The notes: a model not told the origin generated them from the letters alone. A stretch of 64,000 bases of DNA from Clostridia bacterium (GCA_017513195.1 JAFXGM010000013.1:124006-188005); one strand, 5' to 3'; shown: positions 17,438 through 25,434, counted from the stretch's first letter. Numbers and translations are program-made.

Positions 17438-18634
17438 TTATTTGTTAACTACAGCGATTTTCAGACCTTCCATCTTTAGATTGGTCTTAAATGCCTCGTC
17501 AATCTGTTCGAGAGGATATTTGTGGGTGATAAGCTTTTCAATAGGAAGACCTATTCCCTTAGCACGCTTTAAGAAATCAAAGGTGGTTGCATAATCGCGG
17601 AGGGTATATACCCAAGAACCAACGGTTGTAATTTCTTTTGAGCAGATATCAAAGTGTGGGTTAATAGTAGCATCGCCACCATTAATAAAGAAGCCCAATT
17701 CGCAAAGTCCACCGCCGTTGCGTATGAACTTATAGATGTTGCTGTGTGCTACAGGTGAGCCTGTGCACTGGAATGCAAAGTCAGCAAGGTATCCGCCAAA
17801 TGCATCCTTAACACCACCGGCCAGTGCCTCAATACCACTGTGGTTTTTAAAGTTCACAGCAGCTGTAGCACCCATTTCCTTTGCAAAAGAAAGACGTTTT
17901 TCTTCGCCGTCAACAGCTACTATATTTTCAATACCCATTGTACGAAGAACTGCGATACAAATAAGACCGATAGGTCCGCAGCCCTGTACTACAACGCGGC
18001 TGTTAAATCTTAAAATACCGGTTGTTTTTGCGCGCTCTACTGCGTGAATAAGCACGGCGCAGGGTTCGATAAGAATTCTTGAATCAAGATCAAGATCACT
18101 TACATTAAATATGGTTGAGCCTCCGCGAACCAAAATGTAATCGCTAAACCAACCGTTTAGGTGAACGTCGTCATCGGGAAGAAGTCCGTAAACATCGGCT
18201 CCACCTACGTTTTGTTTGTTAAGGTCATACATTGTGATATCAGGATTATCCTTAAATATCATGCAGGTAACCACCTTGTCACCAACCTTTAATGGTTTGC
18301 CGGCCGAGTCTACCTTAACATTTTTACCCATCTTAACAATCTCGCCTGTACCCTCGTGGCCGAGTGCTACAGGAATAAGACCAAATGGGTCGCGTTTATA
18401 TTCGTGAGCATCTGTACCGCAAACGCCGCAGCCTTCAACCTTAACCAAGACGTCATCGTCACCAACTAGTGGCATCGGATATTCTTTGATTTCGATTTTT
18501 TCAAGACCTGTAAGCATTGCAACCTTTGCTGTTGCAGGAATTGCGCCGCTTGCTACAACAGCTGCAGGCTTGCCGTTCATGCTGTCAAGTACCTGACGTA
18601 CAATCTGCTCTATGTTGGAAGAATTTATATCCAT
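17438..18634 (-). CDS. Zn-dependent alcohol dehydrogenase (MDR family), microcompartment-associated
   Basis: 398 residues. The medium-chain dehydrogenase fold is shown by CGVCGTDAHEY and GHEGTGEIV (catalytic zinc region, about residues 70-105) and by the nucleotide-binding GCGPIGLICIAVLRTMG near residue 215. I do not see the usual four-Cys structural zinc lobe. The first 20 residues (SNIEQIVRQVLDSMNG) form an amphipathic helix followed by an Ala-rich linker, like an encapsulation peptide. Likely role: reduction of propionaldehyde to propanol, and perhaps of lactaldehyde to 1,2-propanediol, regenerating NAD+ inside the shell. Its start shares one base with the stop of the upstream gene (TAATG). 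Confidence 0.9.
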   Translation of the reverse strand: MDINSSNIEQIVRQVLDSMNGKPAAVVASGAIPATAKVAMLTGLEKIEIKEYPMPLVGDDDVLVKVEGCGVCGTDAHEYKRDPFGLIPVALGHEGTGEIVKMGKNVKVDSAGKPLKVGDKVVTCMIFKDNPDITMYDLNKQNVGGADVYGLLPDDDVHLNGWFSDYILVRGGSTIFNVSDLDLDSRILIEPCAVLIHAVERAKTTGILRFNSRVVVQGCGPIGLICIAVLRTMGIENIVAVDGEEKRLSFAKEMGATAAVNFKNHSGIEALAGGVKDAFGGYLADFAFQCTGSPVAHSNIYKFIRNGGGLCELGFFINGGDATINPHFDICSKEITTVGSWVYTLRDYATTFDFLKRAKGIGLPIEKLITHKYPLEQIDEAFKTNLKMEGLKIAVVNK

Positions 18635-19110
18635 TATAGATACTGTCCTTTCTCAAAAATTTCTTTTCCATAAGCGGCAAGCGCCGTGTCTTGCGCTTCC
18701 GTACCGCCGCTAACACCAATACCGCCTACTATTTGGCCTTCACGGTTTTTAAGTGGTTCACCACCGCCAAAAATCACAATTTTACCACCGTTGGTAAACT
18801 GTATTCCGTAAAGTGAGCCGCCCGGTTGGGCCAAGGGTTTTAGTGTAGCCGTCGACATTTTAAGTGATACAACCGTAAATGCCTTTTGCACCGCTATATC
18901 ATAGCTTGCAATATATGCGTCGTCCATACTCTCCACCAGAACCGGACAAGCGGCTCTGTTAGATATTGCAACGACCGCCTTAACACCCATTTTTTCAGCC
19001 TTTTCGCGCACCTTTTGTGCTACGCTTTGCGCTAAATCAAGTGTTATATCCTTGGGGCTTATTTTACTTACCACCGTCTCGACAATGGATTGTATGGCCT
19101 GTTCGTTCAT
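18634..19110 (-). CDS. GlcG/HbpS-like protein (PduO C-terminal family)
   Basis: 158 residues. The core (LDLAQSVAQKVREKAEKMGVKAVVAISNRAACPVLVESMDDAYIASYDIAVQKAFTVVSLKMST ... GGSLYGI ... GGGEPLKNREGQIVGGIGVSGGT) matches the heme-binding/GlcG family (PF03928), found fused to PduO in some propanediol loci. Here it stands alone. The N-terminal 17 residues (QAIQSIVETVVSKIS) look like an encapsulation helix, so it is probably a lumen protein. Its ligand and function are unproven; heme, flavin or a cobalamin-related role are all guesses. It is coupled to both neighbours by one-base stop/start overlaps. Confidence 0.85.
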   Translation of the reverse strand: MNEQAIQSIVETVVSKISPKDITLDLAQSVAQKVREKAEKMGVKAVVAISNRAACPVLVESMDDAYIASYDIAVQKAFTVVSLKMSTATLKPLAQPGGSLYGIQFTNGGKIVIFGGGEPLKNREGQIVGGIGVSGGTEAQDTALAAYGKEIFEKGQYL

Positions 19111-19910
19111 CAGTTTTTACCAAGCTGAGCGAGTACGCGCTTTGTAATTTCTGCTACCATATCAGACTCGCCCTTGCTACCGCATGTGCAGTTGCCGCCA
19201 CAGCCATGACAGCTAGGCTGACCAGCCTTTGCATTTGGGCAAAGGTCTGCAGGATGTTTACCCTTAAGACCAAACTGACGACGGATTTCATAAAGACGCT
19301 GTACCTGTGATTCAGAAAGCTCTTTCGCACCGCCAAGCTGCTTAGAGATATAAAGTAGTTTTGCATAGAACTCTACAGATTCCATCTTGTGATATGCAGC
19401 AAGAAGTGAATCAGAGAATGTAAGTGCACCGTGATTTTCAAGAAGCACTGCATCAAATGACTGCAAATACTTTGAAACTGCATCAGGGATTTCTTCGGTA
19501 GAAGGTGTGCCGTATTCAGCAATCGGTACACAACCGAGTGCGATAACTGCCTCAGGCATAATAGGCTGTGTTAGCGGAATGCCTGCAATAGCAAAGCCTG
19601 TTGCATACATTGGGTGAGCGTGAACTACCGAATTAACGTCAGGACGCTCTTTATACACACGCATGTGCATCTTGATTTCTGAAGATGGCTTAAAGCCCTT
19701 GTTTGCTTGGATAACTTTACCGTCGCGGTCAACCTTACAAATGAATTCAGGGGTCATAAAGCCCTTACTAACACCTGTTGGTGTGCAAAGGAATTCGTTA
19801 TCGTTAAGCTTTACTGAAATGTTACCGTCGTTTGCAGCAACCATTCCCTTGTCATAAATGCGCTTACCGATGTCGCATATTTGTTTTTTGATTTCATACT
19901 CGTTTACCAT
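19110..19910 (-). CDS. fucA: Class II aldolase, fuculose/rhamnulose-phosphate type, with Cys-rich tail
   Basis: 266 residues, longer than FucA (about 215). The aldolase core has the Zn ligands in HAHPMYATG and ENHGAL and the catalytic Glu region SSEIKMHM. It would split L-fuculose-1-phosphate (or the rhamnose equivalent) into DHAP and L-lactaldehyde. After the core there is a linker with six Cys (CPNAKAGQPSCHGCGGNCTC) and then an amphipathic helix (DMVAEITKRVLAQLGKN) like the encapsulation peptides on other cargo, here at the C-terminus. It is the first gene of the main operon, with its own promoter. The choice between fuculose and rhamnulose cannot be made from sequence by eye. Confidence 0.9.
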   Translation of the reverse strand: MVNEYEIKKQICDIGKRIYDKGMVAANDGNISVKLNDNEFLCTPTGVSKGFMTPEFICKVDRDGKVIQANKGFKPSSEIKMHMRVYKERPDVNSVVHAHPMYATGFAIAGIPLTQPIMPEAVIALGCVPIAEYGTPSTEEIPDAVSKYLQSFDAVLLENHGALTFSDSLLAAYHKMESVEFYAKLLYISKQLGGAKELSESQVQRLYEIRRQFGLKGKHPADLCPNAKAGQPSCHGCGGNCTCGSKGESDMVAEITKRVLAQLGKN

Positions 19911-19954
19911 GATTTTTTCTCCTTATTATTAAAATTTGCTTTTAAGTCATTATG

Positions 19955-19983
19955 ATAATACCACCAAATTGCGGTAAAGTCAA
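19955..19983 (-). promoter_or_regulatory. Promoter of the aldolase-to-pduL operon
   Basis: On the minus strand TTGACT and TATTAT are separated by 17 bp, about 45 bp before the aldolase start. The -35 box is identical to that of the dehydratase promoter. ACCAAA (19963-19968) and TTTGGT (20002-20007) half-sites flank the -35. Confidence 0.65.
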
Positions 19984-20015
19984 CATAAAAAAGATAATTT
20001 TTTTGGTTTTTTGTG

Positions 20016-20453
20016 TTATTTATGTGGTTTTATGTGGTTTTTAAGGTGTTCTAACACTTTGTTTATGCCCGTTCCCGTTTTAGAATCGACGTGAAACACC
20101 GTTTCGCACCCCGAAAGTCTTAACCATTCTTCCGCAGTTGTGGGGTCTGCCTTGTCGCACTTTGTTACAATACCTATAACCTCCCTGTTTACCATACAAG
20201 TAATGTTTGGCGGAAAGAGCGAGTACTGTTCGTCAGCCGCTATCAGCAGTGCTACAACGTCAGCCTCGTAAGCATATAGGCAAAGCGCTGCGCCAAGGTC
20301 GTGATTTTCGGCATATTCACCGGGGGTATCTATCAAAAAATCACCGTAATCAATATACTGTGTTTTGTGATAGTGTGTTTTTTCACCCTTGAGCGCTTGA
20401 GTAAGGGTTGTTTTACCCACCCCACTGCGCCCTATAAGAATTAGTTTTTTCAT
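20016..20453 (-). CDS. pduV: PduV/EutP-like small GTPase
   Basis: 145 residues. P-loop LIGRSGVGKTTLTQAL at the N-terminus, DTPGEY as the G3 region, and TKCDKAD as the G4 motif match the EutP/PduV family. These Ras-like proteins are associated with microcompartment positioning in the cell; EutP has also been linked to acetate kinase activity. The start shares a base with the pduU stop. It is the last gene of the dehydratase unit, and no terminator is seen before the aldolase promoter, so some readthrough is possible. Confidence 0.9.
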   Translation of the reverse strand: MKKLILIGRSGVGKTTLTQALKGEKTHYHKTQYIDYGDFLIDTPGEYAENHDLGAALCLYAYEADVVALLIAADEQYSLFPPNITCMVNREVIGIVTKCDKADPTTAEEWLRLSGCETVFHVDSKTGTGINKVLEHLKNHIKPHK

Positions 20454-20821
20454 TAGGTTTTAGTCACTTCGCAAACCGTAAAGCCAAGCTTGTTTTGAAC
20501 GTAGTCGGTTATGGCAAGCAGTGAAGCCTCAACCTCTGATACAGTGCCTGTAAGGATTACCGTGCCGCTGAATCTATCTACAAATCCAAGTGTTGCACCG
20601 GATGATTTGATTGCTATATCGCCCGCTATAATTGCCGTTTCACTGGGCGACACAGTCAAAATTCCAATTGCACCCTTATGGTCTTCGGCAGGATTGAGTC
20701 CTAATTTTTTATAAAGTATTTCATCGGGGTTAGCAATAATGTGCGCGAGTGTAATTTGTTTACCTGGGACAAGCTCTTGAATAATGCGAGCCTTGTCGCC
20801 GAAGCTGTTATCAAACTGCAT
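20453..20821 (-). CDS. pduU: Circularly permuted BMC-H shell protein, PduU/EutS-like
   Basis: 122 residues. The N-terminal RIIQELVPGKQITLAHIIANPDEILYKKLGL is the PduU/EutS signature, whose first strands form a beta-barrel plug over the hexamer pore. The permuted BMC core follows (AIGILTVSPSETAIIAGDIAIKSSGATLGFVDRFSGTVILTG). It is a minor shell component. It lies 3 nt after the activase gene and is coupled to pduV. Confidence 0.93.
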   Translation of the reverse strand: MQFDNSFGDKARIIQELVPGKQITLAHIIANPDEILYKKLGLNPAEDHKGAIGILTVSPSETAIIAGDIAIKSSGATLGFVDRFSGTVILTGTVSEVEASLLAITDYVQNKLGFTVCEVTKT

Positions 20822-20824
20822 ATT

Positions 20825-21610
20825 CTAACCTCCTATTTGTACTTTCAAACCGAACTGCTCGGCCGTTTGTTTTAAAACTTCCATAAGGTCGTTTGTCGGG
20901 GATTTTAAATCTCCCATACCGTACTCGCGACCAAGTCCCGTGTATTTGTCACGACCCATATTGTGATACGGCAGCAAATGTATTTCATCTACGTTTGGTA
21001 AATTAGAAGCAAAGGCCGCTATCTCGGCAATTTCGGCTACCGTATCATTAAAGGTCGGTATTACCGGAACTCTTATAATAAGCTTTTTTGCCTTGCTTGC
21101 TATCAGTTTTGCGTTTTCAAGAATTCTTTCGTTAGGTTGCTTTGTGAATTCCTTGTGTTTATCGCCATTTATGTGCTTAATATCCATAAGCACGGTATCT
21201 AAATATGGTAAAAATCTTTCAATTACCTCTGCGCTTGCAAATCCCGTGGTTTCGATAGCGGTATTTACGCCGTTATCTTTACACGCTTTAAGTAATGCCA
21301 CCGCAAAGTCGGGTTGAAGTAGGCTCTCGCCACCCGAAAGGGTTATTCCACCGCCCGAACGATTGTAATATGGTCGGTCTTGTAAGACCTCGCTTAAAAC
21401 CTCTTTAACCGTTACGTCGCGCCCCATAATCTTGGGCTTTCCATTTTGCAACATAGTTTCAATCTCATAAGACTGCGACTCGGGATTGCAACACCAACGA
21501 CACCGTAGCGCACACCCTTTTAGAAAAACTATTGTGCGAATACCCGGCCCGTCGTGTGTAGAGAAACGCTGTATGTCGAAGATTCTTCCCATTACAGCGA
21601 GGTTATCCAT
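20825..21610 (-). CDS. Glycyl radical enzyme activase (radical SAM)
   Basis: 261 residues. The radical SAM cluster motif C-x3-C-x2-C is seen in GCALRCRWCCNPES near residues 30-40, with the SAM-binding SGGES near residue 95. It generates the glycyl radical on the adjacent dehydratase using SAM and an electron donor. Its length and lack of further Cys-rich motifs after the first cluster indicate that it lacks the ferredoxin-like insert found in many activases of glycerol dehydratase type, and is nearer to PflA in layout. The start follows the dehydratase stop by 1 nt, with a GAGG site inside the dehydratase gene. Confidence 0.94.
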   Translation of the reverse strand: MDNLAVMGRIFDIQRFSTHDGPGIRTIVFLKGCALRCRWCCNPESQSYEIETMLQNGKPKIMGRDVTVKEVLSEVLQDRPYYNRSGGGITLSGGESLLQPDFAVALLKACKDNGVNTAIETTGFASAEVIERFLPYLDTVLMDIKHINGDKHKEFTKQPNERILENAKLIASKAKKLIIRVPVIPTFNDTVAEIAEIAAFASNLPNVDEIHLLPYHNMGRDKYTGLGREYGMGDLKSPTNDLMEVLKQTAEQFGLKVQIGG

Positions 21611-21611
21611 T

Positions 21612-24140
21612 TCAGAAACCTCCCTGCTCGGTACGAGCTATAATGTCATCTTGTAGCGAACGTGATAACGTTGTAAAGAGTGCGCTGTAACCCGCAACGC
21701 GAACCACGAGTGACTTATATTTTTCGGGGTTTTTCTGTGCATCGCGAAGCGTTTCACGGCTTACAACGTTAAACTGCATGTGCATACCCTTTTGATCAAA
21801 GAAGCCTCGTACCAAAGCCACAAAGCTTTCAAGTCCGCTTTGTCCTGCAAGTGCGCTCGGATGGAACTTCATATTAAATAGCGTTCCGTTTGACGCTATA
21901 AAGTGGTCGAGCTTTGCCACCGAGTTTGCCGACGCGGTAGGACCTTTTGTATCTCTGCCTGCTGCAGGGCCAACACCGTCAGCTATTGGTGTGAAGGCAA
22001 GTCTTCCGTCTGGGGTAGCACCCGTTTGTGCACCAAGAGGCACGTTAGCTGATACAGGATATAAGCCTGCTTGATACATACCGCCGCGTGGGTTTTTGTA
22101 TTGTTCAAGCGGTTTTGTATAGGTGTAAGCCACGTCACGTGCAAATGCATCTACATCGGTAAGGTCATTGCCGTATTTCGGTAGTTCTTGTATAGTATCA
22201 AGCAACTCGCCCCAACGAGCTTTATCGGCATCGGATGCGGGGTTTTTAGATACTGCCAAGTAAATAGATTTTATATCTTCCGCGGTAAGCGTTTTACCGT
22301 CAGCCACTAATTTTTCGGCAACCGTTTTGGTAAGCTTTTCAGCAGTTGCTGTATCCATATCCTTACCAAAGTTATTATCAAGCGCTGCTTTAAGCTCACA
22401 AAGCTTTATAAGCTTTTTATCGTATACAAGAGTTTTTACAGCCAAGAGTGCATCGGTCATATTTGCTATACCAAAGCCTTGAGGGCCGGTAAAGTTATAA
22501 ACCGCACCACCCTCTTGCAAGCTCTTGCCTCTGCCGATACAATCCTCTATCATTGAGGATTGGAAAGGAAGCGGGCAGCGACGAGCATGTGCTAAATCTA
22601 TAGCGTTATCTGCGTTTACAAGTAATTTTATAAAATAGTTCATCTGCGCTTTGTAAGCGTCATAGAACTTATCAAACGTGGTAAATTCGTGAAGCTCGCC
22701 TGTTCGCAAACCTACCTGCACGCCGCGGTCAACACCGTTTGAAAAAACAAGCTCAAGCGGGCGACACATATTAAAGAACGCTGCGTCGTGCCAACCGTCT
22801 GTTTTTGCAGGAGCCTGAGGTTCAACACAACCGATTATGTTGTAGTTACGAGCGTCCTCGAGTGTCACGCCACGGCTCATAAGTGACGGAATAATAACCT
22901 CGTCATTGTAATAAGCCGGAAGGCCTACACCCGTTCTGGTTACCTCTGCCGCGCGAAGCAAAAATTCATGCGGGCTACCGTTCCAAACACGAACCGAAAA
23001 CGAAGGCATTGGAAGCATTACGTGAAGCGTGGCGTTAATGCACATAAACGAAACATCGTTTGTAGCGTCATTGCCATATTTGTCCTGACCGCCTGCGATG
23101 AGGTTTTGGAACAAGCTATAGCCTGCAAAGCCCTCTGCCGAAGCGGCGTCGCGAACTTTGTTAAGGTCGTTAAGCTTAACCCAAATGCAATCAACAAGCT
23201 CTTGTGCAAACTCGCGTGTTATTTTGCCTGTATTTAAATCCTTTTCAAAATAAGGATTCATATATTGGTCAAATCTACCGGGAGAAATTGAATGTCCGCT
23301 TGATTCAACCTGCAAAAGCATCTGCACAAACCAGAAGGACTGGCAAGCCTCATAAAAGCTTTCGGCGCCATATCTCGGTACGCGAGTACAGTTTTCTGCG
23401 ATTTTCAAAAGCTCTTCACGGCGTTTTGTATCAAACTCGGCCGTCGCCATTTCTTTTGCAAGTGTAGCATAGCGGTCAGCATAGTTTATAACTGCTTCAC
23501 AGCTAATTATTACCGCTTGTAAAAACGTGCTGCGAGATGCGTAATCAGCATCTGCCACATCAAGAGCGTTTAAAGCATCGTTCGCTTCGGCGATAATTCC
23601 CTTGTAACCCTTTTCTAACACCTTGCCGTAATCTACTGTAAAATGACCGATGCCATTATAGAAATAGTTACCTACAGTAAATATATTGTGCTCTATAGCG
23701 CAAAGCGCTTCAGGCGACATATAAGCAGTCGCAAGTTCGCTTGTGGTCTTACCCTTCCAGTAAGGGTAAACCTCACGAAGCTTTGCTTTGGTTTCTTCCG
23801 ATATATAAAACGGGTCGGCGCTACGTGTAGCAACGGTATCAAATTCGGCCTCCAACCACTCGTAAGAATATTCAGGGAATACCTGACAACCGCGCGGAGC
23901 CTTTGAGTTGCTACCTACAATCAATTCTTCAGGACGAATTGTTATTGGCAAATTCTCAAGTATGTGCGCAAAGGCCTTTGCTCTGCGCAATACTATTGGC
24001 TGCCCCTCGGTTGATTTATAACTTTCGGTTATCAGCACTGCACGGTCAGCCTCTATCTCGGGCATCTTTGCATAAAGATGATCAATAAGGCGCCCTATAC
24101 GCGGTGATTTTTCTATATTTTTTGTGTATGTGTATGGCAT
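21612..24140 (-). CDS. B12-independent 1,2-propanediol/glycerol dehydratase (glycyl radical enzyme)
   Basis: 842 residues from ATG (MPYTYTKN), preceded by GTGAGGT at suitable spacing; a GTG five codons upstream overlaps that ribosome site. The glycyl radical motif RVAGYSALF lies near the C-terminus. The thiyl Cys is in NIIGCVEPQAPAKTDGWHDAAFF, with the Glu after it, as in diol and glycerol dehydratases. It would convert 1,2-propanediol to propionaldehyde. Choline lyase and isethionate lyase were considered, but an aldolase, PduL, PduU and PduV in the same locus support propanediol from deoxysugars. It has no obvious encapsulation helix, so how it is packaged is unclear. Confidence 0.93.
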   Translation of the reverse strand: MPYTYTKNIEKSPRIGRLIDHLYAKMPEIEADRAVLITESYKSTEGQPIVLRRAKAFAHILENLPITIRPEELIVGSNSKAPRGCQVFPEYSYEWLEAEFDTVATRSADPFYISEETKAKLREVYPYWKGKTTSELATAYMSPEALCAIEHNIFTVGNYFYNGIGHFTVDYGKVLEKGYKGIIAEANDALNALDVADADYASRSTFLQAVIISCEAVINYADRYATLAKEMATAEFDTKRREELLKIAENCTRVPRYGAESFYEACQSFWFVQMLLQVESSGHSISPGRFDQYMNPYFEKDLNTGKITREFAQELVDCIWVKLNDLNKVRDAASAEGFAGYSLFQNLIAGGQDKYGNDATNDVSFMCINATLHVMLPMPSFSVRVWNGSPHEFLLRAAEVTRTGVGLPAYYNDEVIIPSLMSRGVTLEDARNYNIIGCVEPQAPAKTDGWHDAAFFNMCRPLELVFSNGVDRGVQVGLRTGELHEFTTFDKFYDAYKAQMNYFIKLLVNADNAIDLAHARRCPLPFQSSMIEDCIGRGKSLQEGGAVYNFTGPQGFGIANMTDALLAVKTLVYDKKLIKLCELKAALDNNFGKDMDTATAEKLTKTVAEKLVADGKTLTAEDIKSIYLAVSKNPASDADKARWGELLDTIQELPKYGNDLTDVDAFARDVAYTYTKPLEQYKNPRGGMYQAGLYPVSANVPLGAQTGATPDGRLAFTPIADGVGPAAGRDTKGPTASANSVAKLDHFIASNGTLFNMKFHPSALAGQSGLESFVALVRGFFDQKGMHMQFNVVSRETLRDAQKNPEKYKSLVVRVAGYSALFTTLSRSLQDDIIARTEQGGF

Positions 24141-24171
24141 AAGACAATACCTCACTTTACTGATTGTGTTT

Positions 24172-24200
24172 ATTATAAATCAAAACCACACAAAAGTCAA
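24172..24200 (-). promoter_or_regulatory. Promoter of the dehydratase operon
   Basis: On the minus strand TTGACT and a perfect TATAAT are separated by 17 bp, giving a predicted leader of about 25 nt before the dehydratase ATG. It shares the -35 box and spacer length with the aldolase promoter. Confidence 0.72.
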
Positions 24201-24217
24201 CACCAAAACCAACAAAA

Positions 24218-24233
24218 ACCAAACAAATTTGGT
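24218..24233. promoter_or_regulatory. Candidate operator, inverted repeat ACCAAA-4-TTTGGT
   Basis: A 6-bp perfect inverted repeat with a 4-bp centre lies 17 bp upstream of the dehydratase -35 box. A third ACCAAA lies at 24202-24207. The same half-sites flank the -35 of the aldolase promoter, so a shared regulator, possibly the DeoR protein, is suggested. The motif is short and AT-rich and could be chance. Confidence 0.35.
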
Positions 24234-24302
24234 AAAAAAAAAGATTTTTACCCCGTTTTGTTGTCTTTTTAGTGAAAAAATATGTGGTTTTTATGTAAAA
24301 AC

Positions 24303-24334
24303 AAAAGTTATCAACATTTTTGTTGATAACTTTT
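24303..24334. repeat. AT-rich 13-bp inverted repeat between the dehydratase and transketolase units
   Basis: Perfect arms AAAAGTTATCAAC / GTTGATAACTTTT with a 6-nt loop. This 315-bp gap (24156-24470) otherwise holds the dehydratase promoter, the candidate operator and the transketolase terminator. The repeat lies about 100 bp upstream of the promoter and downstream of the terminator; whether it is a second terminator or a protein site is unclear. Confidence 0.5.
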
Positions 24335-24414
24335 TAAGACAATATTATTGTTTTTTGATTCCAATACTTGATGTATTGTTATAAATATATATAAATAAAT
24401 CTTTTCATAAATAA

Positions 24415-24442
24415 AAAGAACCTCCCGATAGAGAGGTTCTTT
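24415..24442 (-). terminator. Terminator after the transketolase genes
   Basis: A 10-bp perfect stem (AAAGAACCTC / GAGGTTCTTT) with an 8-nt loop; on the minus strand it is followed by TTTTATTTAT. It ends the long minus-strand run that begins at miaB. Confidence 0.8.
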
Positions 24443-24470
24443 ATTTCAACTGTGCATTATGAATTGTTAA

Positions 24471-25421
24471 TTATGCATTTTTAAGTGCAATGGCTGCCTT
24501 TGCCTTTTCTACTATATTTACAGCGCGAAGGCCAAATTCATCAAGCAATTTTACTGCAGGACCCGAGTGGCCAAATTGGTCATACACACCAAGCTTTACA
24601 ACAGGTACCGGTACTGTTTCGCAAACAACCTCGCTTACAGCAGAGCCAAGACCACCAATTACCGAATGTTCTTCTGCTGTAACGATGGCACCTGTCTCTT
24701 TTGCGGCTTTGATTATAATATCACGGTCAATAGGCTTGATTGTAGCCATATTGATAATACGAGCGTTAATACCCTCGGTTTTTAGAAGGTCGTAAGCCTC
24801 GAGTGCTTCCTTAACCATAAGACCTGTTGCGATAATGGTAACGTCATTACCCTCGCGAAGCTCAACACCCTTACCAATTTGGAAGTTGTAGTTTTCGTCA
24901 AATACAACCGGCACTGCAAGACGGCCAAATCGCATATAAACAGGACCGTCACACTCGAAAGCGGCACGAACAGCCATACGAGCCTCGGTGTCGTCGGCAG
25001 GGTTAATAATGGTCATACCCGGAATTGTACGCATAAGAGCAATATCCTCGTTACATTGGTGCGTTGCGCCGTCCTCACCAACCGAGATACCTGCGTGTGT
25101 AGCACCGATAATAACGTTAAGGTGTGGATAACCTACCGAGTTGCGAACCTGCTCAAAAGCACGGCCTGCCGCAAACATAGCAAACGAGCTTACAACTACC
25201 TTTTTACCGGTAGCTGCAATACCTGCCGCAATGCTTACCATATTTTGCTCGGCAATACCGCAGTTGTAAAAACGCTCGGGATATGCCTTTTTAAATTTAC
25301 CTGTTTGTGTAGCGGCTGCAAGGTCAGCATCCATTACAATAAAATCGTCACGCTCGGCGCCAAGCTCTACCAAAGTTTCACCAAAGCCTACACGTGTTGC
25401 AACTGTTTTAACTTCTGACAT
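24471..25421 (-). CDS. tktB: Transketolase, C-terminal subunit
   Basis: 316 residues from ATG (MSEVKT), preceded by AGGGGGT. It carries the pyrimidine-binding and C-terminal domains of transketolase (DADLAAATQTGKFKKAYPERFYNCGIAEQNMVSIAAG, then HEDGATHQCNEDIALMRTIPG-type region and FGRLAVPVV). With the preceding gene it forms a split transketolase that moves two-carbon units between pentose-phosphate sugars using thiamine diphosphate. Such split pairs are common in Clostridia. The catalytic Glu lies in the GIAEQNM motif. It is 13 nt downstream of the N-terminal subunit gene. Confidence 0.94.
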   Translation of the reverse strand: MSEVKTVATRVGFGETLVELGAERDDFIVMDADLAAATQTGKFKKAYPERFYNCGIAEQNMVSIAAGIAATGKKVVVSSFAMFAAGRAFEQVRNSVGYPHLNVIIGATHAGISVGEDGATHQCNEDIALMRTIPGMTIINPADDTEARMAVRAAFECDGPVYMRFGRLAVPVVFDENYNFQIGKGVELREGNDVTIIATGLMVKEALEAYDLLKTEGINARIINMATIKPIDRDIIIKAAKETGAIVTAEEHSVIGGLGSAVSEVVCETVPVPVVKLGVYDQFGHSGPAVKLLDEFGLRAVNIVEKAKAAIALKNA

Positions 25422-25434
25422 ATTAGCCACCCCC

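Noticed and set aside
20021-20040. Tandem TATGTGGTTT copies upstream of the aldolase promoter, with one more copy at 24281-24290
   Set aside because: The pair lies within the last codons of pduV and is explained by coding for Asn-His-Ile-Lys-Pro-His; the single distant copy is weak support for an operator.
21612-24140. Choline trimethylamine-lyase or isethionate lyase identity for the glycyl radical enzyme
   Set aside because: The locus has an aldolase, PduL, PduU and PduV and no CutC- or IslA-type partner genes. The thiyl segment with GCVEPQ fits diol/glycerol dehydratases.
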